Assembly: GCA_029258495.1 (NCBI GenBank) | Contig: JARHYV010000203.1 | Location: 1-8,391 of the forward strand | Source of the DNA: Faecousia sp. | GTDB taxonomy: Bacteria > Bacillota > Clostridia > Oscillospirales > Oscillospiraceae | Reading direction: 5' to 3' | Length of the DNA stretch: 8,391 nt | Shown here: positions 5,814 through 8,391 of the stretch, one piece after another | Layout of the letters: each line of letters opens with the position of its first letter | Numbering within the stretch: position 1 is the first letter of the stretch | Notes under the pieces: generated by a model | What the model saw: the letters and a program-made list of their open reading frames with translations, nothing else | Database searches by the model: none | Told to the model about the DNA's origin: nothing | Made by a program: the position numbers and the translations under genes

Positions 5814-7589
5814 ATGCTTTTATCCATAGAACATTTATGTATCGATTTCGGGATGCGCCGGCTGCTGGATGATGTGAACTTCTATCTGGATCACGGAAGT
5901 AAAACAGGCATCATCGGCATCAACGGTACCGGAAAATCCACATTACTGAAAATACTTGCCGGTGAACTGGAGCCGGATGTGGGTACGGTATTTCGCAATC
6001 CCAGTATTCAGGTCAGTTACCTTTCGCAAAATCCCGCCATGCAGGACGATGCCACCGTCTTAGAACAGGTTTTTCTGCATATGCCTCCTGATTTCCGAGA
6101 GGTCAACGAATACGAGGCAAAATCCATGCTCAACAAGCTGGGGATCAGCAACTATGACCAAAAAATCGGGACACTTTCCGGCGGTCAGCGCAAACGGGTT
6201 GCGTTGGCTGCAACGCTCCTGCACCCTGCTGATGTGCTGATTTTGGATGAACCTACCAACCATTTGGACGCGGAAATGACAGCATGGTTGGAGGATCGGC
6301 TGAAACGCTTTCGTGGCGGTCTGGTCATGGTCACCCACGACCGATATTTTTTAGAGCACGTGGTAAACCATATCACAGAGCTGTCCAGAGGAAAGCTCTA
6401 TCACTACGAGGCAAATTATTCAAAATATCTGGAGCTGAAGGAACAGCGCGCAGAAATGGCAGAGGCAAGTGAACGAAAACGCCAATCCATCCTCCGTGTA
6501 GAGCGCGAATGGATCATGCGTGGCTGCAAAGCACGAACCACAAAATCCAAAGATCGTATTCAGCGTTACGAAGATCTTTTGTCACAGGATGCGCCCGAAT
6601 ATGATGACACCATCCAGATGGGTACGGCATCCAGTAGATTGGGCAGAAAAATTCTGGAAATGGATGATATTTCCATTTCCTTTGACAGCCGTCCTGTCAT
6701 CGAGCATTTTTCCGCATCCCTTCTTCGCAATGATCGGATCGGCATCGTTGGTCATAACGGCGCCGGAAAATCCACCCTTCTGAACCTGATGTCCGGTGCC
6801 CTTGAGCCGGATCACGGCTCTGTACAGGTCGGTACCACTGTAAAAATCGGCTATTTCACTCAGGAAGGCAAAGAGCTGAACCTAAATCAGCGTGTCTACG
6901 ACTTCATTCACGATATCTCTGATGAGGTGCGCACCAGCGAGGGCACATTCACTGCCAAGCAGATGATGGAACGGTTCATGTTCCCCAAGGATCTGCAATC
7001 CGTTCCCATCGGTAAACTCTCCGGTGGTGAACGCCGCCGGCTGTATCTGCTTTCTGTCTTGATGGAGGCGCCGAACCTCCTGCTGTTAGACGAACCTACC
7101 AACGATCTGGACATCATGACACTTTCCATTTTAGAGGATTATCTTCAGGAATTCCCCGGCCCCATCGTCATTGTGTCCCACGACCGGTTCTTTCTGGATA
7201 AGCTGGCCGCCTGCATATGGGAAGTCTGCGGAGACGGAAATATTAGCCGTTATACAGGCAACTGGTCGGATTGGGCTGCAAAGCGCACAATCGACGCTGC
7301 ACCCTTAAAAACAGAAAAGTCCAAGCCTGCACCACGGCAAAAAACACCTGTACTGAAGTTTTCCTATAAGGAACAGCGGGAGTACGACACCATCGATCAG
7401 GATCTGGCCGATCTGGAGCAGCAGATTGCTGATTGCGAGGCTGCACAGAACAGCTGTGGAAGTGACTATGTAAAACTTCAGGAGCTTCAGCAGCAGCAAA
7501 CAGCTTTAGAGGCCCTTCTGGATCAAAAAACAGAACGATGGGTCTATCTTACAGAACTAAAAGAAAAAATCGACGCACAAAAAACATGA
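5814..7589 (+). CDS. ABC-F family ATPase, Uup-like (ribosome-associated)
   Basis: A 591-residue soluble protein with two ABC ATPase domains and no membrane segments, the hallmark of ABC-F translation factors that act at the ribosomal E site and, in some branches, give antibiotic resistance. Domain 1 has Walker A GINGTGKST (35-43), LSGGQ (121-125), Walker B with DEPTNHLD (145-152) and the switch His175. Domain 2 has GHNGAGKST (313-321), LSGGE (402-406), DEPTNDLD from 426, and His456. Both catalytic glutamates are present (146, 427). The charged linker with EREWIMRGCKARTTKSKDR between the domains is the tRNA-facing arm. After a proline/lysine-rich stretch, SYKEQRE (517-523) opens a coiled-coil tail like that of Uup. 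The start is the ATG at 5814 after AAGGGAG (gap 6). An in-frame ATG at 5763 lacks a ribosome site. No clear promoter was found, only a possible -10 TATGAT at 5774-5779. Resistance versus housekeeping role is undecided. Confidence 0.94.
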   Translation: MLLSIEHLCIDFGMRRLLDDVNFYLDHGSKTGIIGINGTGKSTLLKILAGELEPDVGTVFRNPSIQVSYLSQNPAMQDDATVLEQVFLHMPPDFREVNEYEAKSMLNKLGISNYDQKIGTLSGGQRKRVALAATLLHPADVLILDEPTNHLDAEMTAWLEDRLKRFRGGLVMVTHDRYFLEHVVNHITELSRGKLYHYEANYSKYLELKEQRAEMAEASERKRQSILRVEREWIMRGCKARTTKSKDRIQRYEDLLSQDAPEYDDTIQMGTASSRLGRKILEMDDISISFDSRPVIEHFSASLLRNDRIGIVGHNGAGKSTLLNLMSGALEPDHGSVQVGTTVKIGYFTQEGKELNLNQRVYDFIHDISDEVRTSEGTFTAKQMMERFMFPKDLQSVPIGKLSGGERRRLYLLSVLMEAPNLLLLDEPTNDLDIMTLSILEDYLQEFPGPIVIVSHDRFFLDKLAACIWEVCGDGNISRYTGNWSDWAAKRTIDAAPLKTEKSKPAPRQKTPVLKFSYKEQREYDTIDQDLADLEQQIADCEAAQNSCGSDYVKLQELQQQQTALEALLDQKTERWVYLTELKEKIDAQKT

Positions 7590-7605
7590 TCTACTGTAAT
7601 ATCAA

Positions 7606-7645
7606 AGCGGAGGGAACCACATGCCGTGGTTCCCTCCGCTTATTC
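7606..7645 (+). terminator. Strong hairpin terminator shared by ABC-F gene and SLH relic
   Basis: AAGCGGAGGGAACCAC (7606-7621) pairs perfectly over 16 bases with 7627-7642 around the loop ATGCC, 17 bases after the ABC-F stop. The downstream T tract is weak on the plus strand; on the minus strand TTTGATATT follows. It sits between convergent genes, so it probably serves both directions. Confidence 0.8.
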
Positions 7646-7696
7646 ATATCTGTATGGTCTGGTCGCCAGAACATCACACGGAATAGATTGGTATTC

Positions 7697-7981
7697 TCAG
7701 GAAATATCTCTTGCCCGATACAGGAATGTAACCATTTCCGCTCTGCTGTTGGCACCATGAGGAGAGAATTCCCCATCACCTGTACCGACTGTGATCCGAT
7801 TGGCCTCTGCCCAATAGACGCTCTTTGCGTAGAACGAGTCAGACTCGACATCTACAAAAGAAGTGGAAGGAGTTACATTTGGGGAACCATGGTATCTCCA
7901 CAGCAGTGTTACGATCTCCGCACGGGTGCAGACCTGATCCGGCGCAAACTCATGCTCTTCAACACCTGCTGTAATGCCCAT
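7697..7981 (-). pseudogene. C-terminal fragment of an S-layer homology (SLH) domain protein
   Basis: The frame encodes 94 residues. It starts in the middle of one SLH repeat (GITAGVEEHEFAPDQVCTRAEIVTLLWR) and contains a full second repeat: FVDVESDSFYAKSVYWAEANRI leading to GTGDGEFSPHGANSRAEMVTFLYR, then RARDIS and stop. SLH repeats anchor exported proteins to secondary cell-wall polymers in Gram-positive bacteria and usually occur as three C-terminal repeats of about 55 residues. The ATG at 7981 is only an internal Met of a repeat: an in-frame TGA lies directly before it, no ribosome site is present, and the upstream part of the repeat is missing. The break falls where the mammalian-like sequence begins, so this is best read as the surviving end of a larger surface protein gene cut at a junction. 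Confidence 0.85.
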
Positions 7982-8004
7982 TCAGAAGTGTAAGTGTGGA
8001 GCTA

Positions 8005-8332
8005 TTCTTTTTTTATTACTGAGATAATAATGGACACGCAACATTAGGCGTGCAACATAATGATTCGTTATTTGTATATATCGCAAAATGATCACCACAA
8101 ATAAGACTAGTTAACATCCGTCACCACGCACGATCAGAAATTTCTTTTCTTGTAATGAGAACTTTTAAGATCCACTCCCAGGAAATACAAGACAGTGTTA
8201 TTAGCTATGGTCACCATGCTATAATTACATTCCCAGGACTTATTTATTTTATGACTACAAGTTTGCACCTTTTGACTCCCTTCACACATTTCTCCCACCC
8301 CGATCCCTGCCTCTGGCAACCACCAATCTGTC
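8005..8332. mobile_element. Mammalian LINE-1 (L1)-like interspersed repeat segment
   Basis: This stretch matches, from memory, a widespread mammalian L1 segment along its whole length and in the same order. Landmarks are TTATTACTGAGATAATAATGG (near 8015-8033), AAATGATCACCACAA (8086-8100), CTAGTTAACATCC (8107-8119), TAATGAGAACTTTTAAGATC (8154-8173), GTCACCATGCTAT (8210-8222), CCCAGGACTTATTTATTTTA (8232-8251), GTTTGCACCTTTTGACTCCC (8261-8280) and CCTCTGGCAACCACCAATCTGT (to 8332). It differs from the consensus at scattered positions, as an old copy would. There is no bacterial ORF, ribosome site or terminator. I did not fix the L1 subfamily, orientation or host species. The repeat was recognised without a database search. 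Confidence 0.82.
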
Positions 8333-8391
8333 AGCAGAAGTTCTTCTCACCTGGTTCTGGGTGTCATTTTACAGAATTGCACAAAAGTGGT
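8333..8391. other. Right-end sequence, nothing recognised, probably host-derived
   Basis: After the repeat landmark ending near 8332 the sequence no longer follows the L1 pattern I remember. No bacterial feature is visible. It is continuous with the repeat, so it is probably the same non-bacterial source. Confidence 0.45.

Noticed and set aside
7538..7993. Plus-strand open frame of 151 codons after the ABC-F gene
   Set aside because: It overlaps the ABC-F end, crosses the terminator hairpin and runs antisense to the SLH fragment; no recognisable protein.
8134..8319. A 61-codon minus-strand open frame in the right-end sequence
   Set aside because: It lies wholly within the L1-like repeat, has no ribosome site, and its translation resembles no protein family I know.
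1..8391. CRISPR array, complete insertion sequence, toxin-antitoxin pair or defence cluster
   Set aside because: I found no regularly spaced repeats, transposase with terminal repeats, or paired small genes; the only repeat element is the L1-like segment.

Overview
Most of this window (about 190 to 7981) is bacterial DNA. Gene style, strong AAGGAG-type ribosome sites, about 45-50% GC by eye, an S-layer homology (SLH) fragment and a purine-type riboswitch all suggest a Firmicute, probably a gut Clostridia/Oscillospirales relative. This placement is inferred; no marker gene is present. The two ends look different. The last ~390 bases closely resemble, from memory, a mammalian LINE-1 (L1) interspersed repeat. 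The first ~190 bases hold no recognisable bacterial gene. The bacterial genes at both edges are cut where this foreign-looking sequence starts. The simplest reading is a bacterial fragment joined to host DNA, by assembly or library chimerism, or by bacterial contamination in a mammalian assembly.

Layout: (1) 188-688, minus, the N-terminal part of a 2-aminoethylphosphonate-pyruvate transaminase-like enzyme, broken before its PLP-binding core. (2) 925-1091, a self-contained tRNA-Pro(GGG) unit with promoter, encoded CCA and a strong terminator. (3) 1125-1313, minus, a decayed coding fragment resembling phage-associated PBECR nuclease domains, beside the tRNA. (4) 1340-2971, a monocistronic sodium:solute symporter gene with a perfect consensus promoter, an operator-like palindrome and a terminator. 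(5) 3054-3985, a two-domain EamA/DMT transporter gene interrupted by one in-frame TAA. (6) 4131-5707, minus, a MATE efflux gene whose leader contains a purine-class riboswitch and a terminator that competes with it. (7) 5814-7642, plus, a complete ABC-F ATPase with a Uup-like C-terminal coiled coil. (8) 7697-7981, minus, a C-terminal SLH relic. (9) about 8005-8332, the L1-like repeat.

The bacterial genes do not form one operon: each has its own signals and orientation. The shared theme is membrane transport: a symporter, a broken DMT carrier and a MATE exporter, with an ABC-F translation factor diverging from the MATE gene. The most interesting biology is the MATE leader. The aptamer keeps the guanine-type specificity base C74 in a purine-riboswitch fold. 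The terminator's left arm is made of the aptamer's own L3/P3 strand, so ligand binding should switch the efflux gene ON, as in the known adenine-responsive pbuE arrangement. No CRISPR array, complete insertion sequence or defence system was seen.
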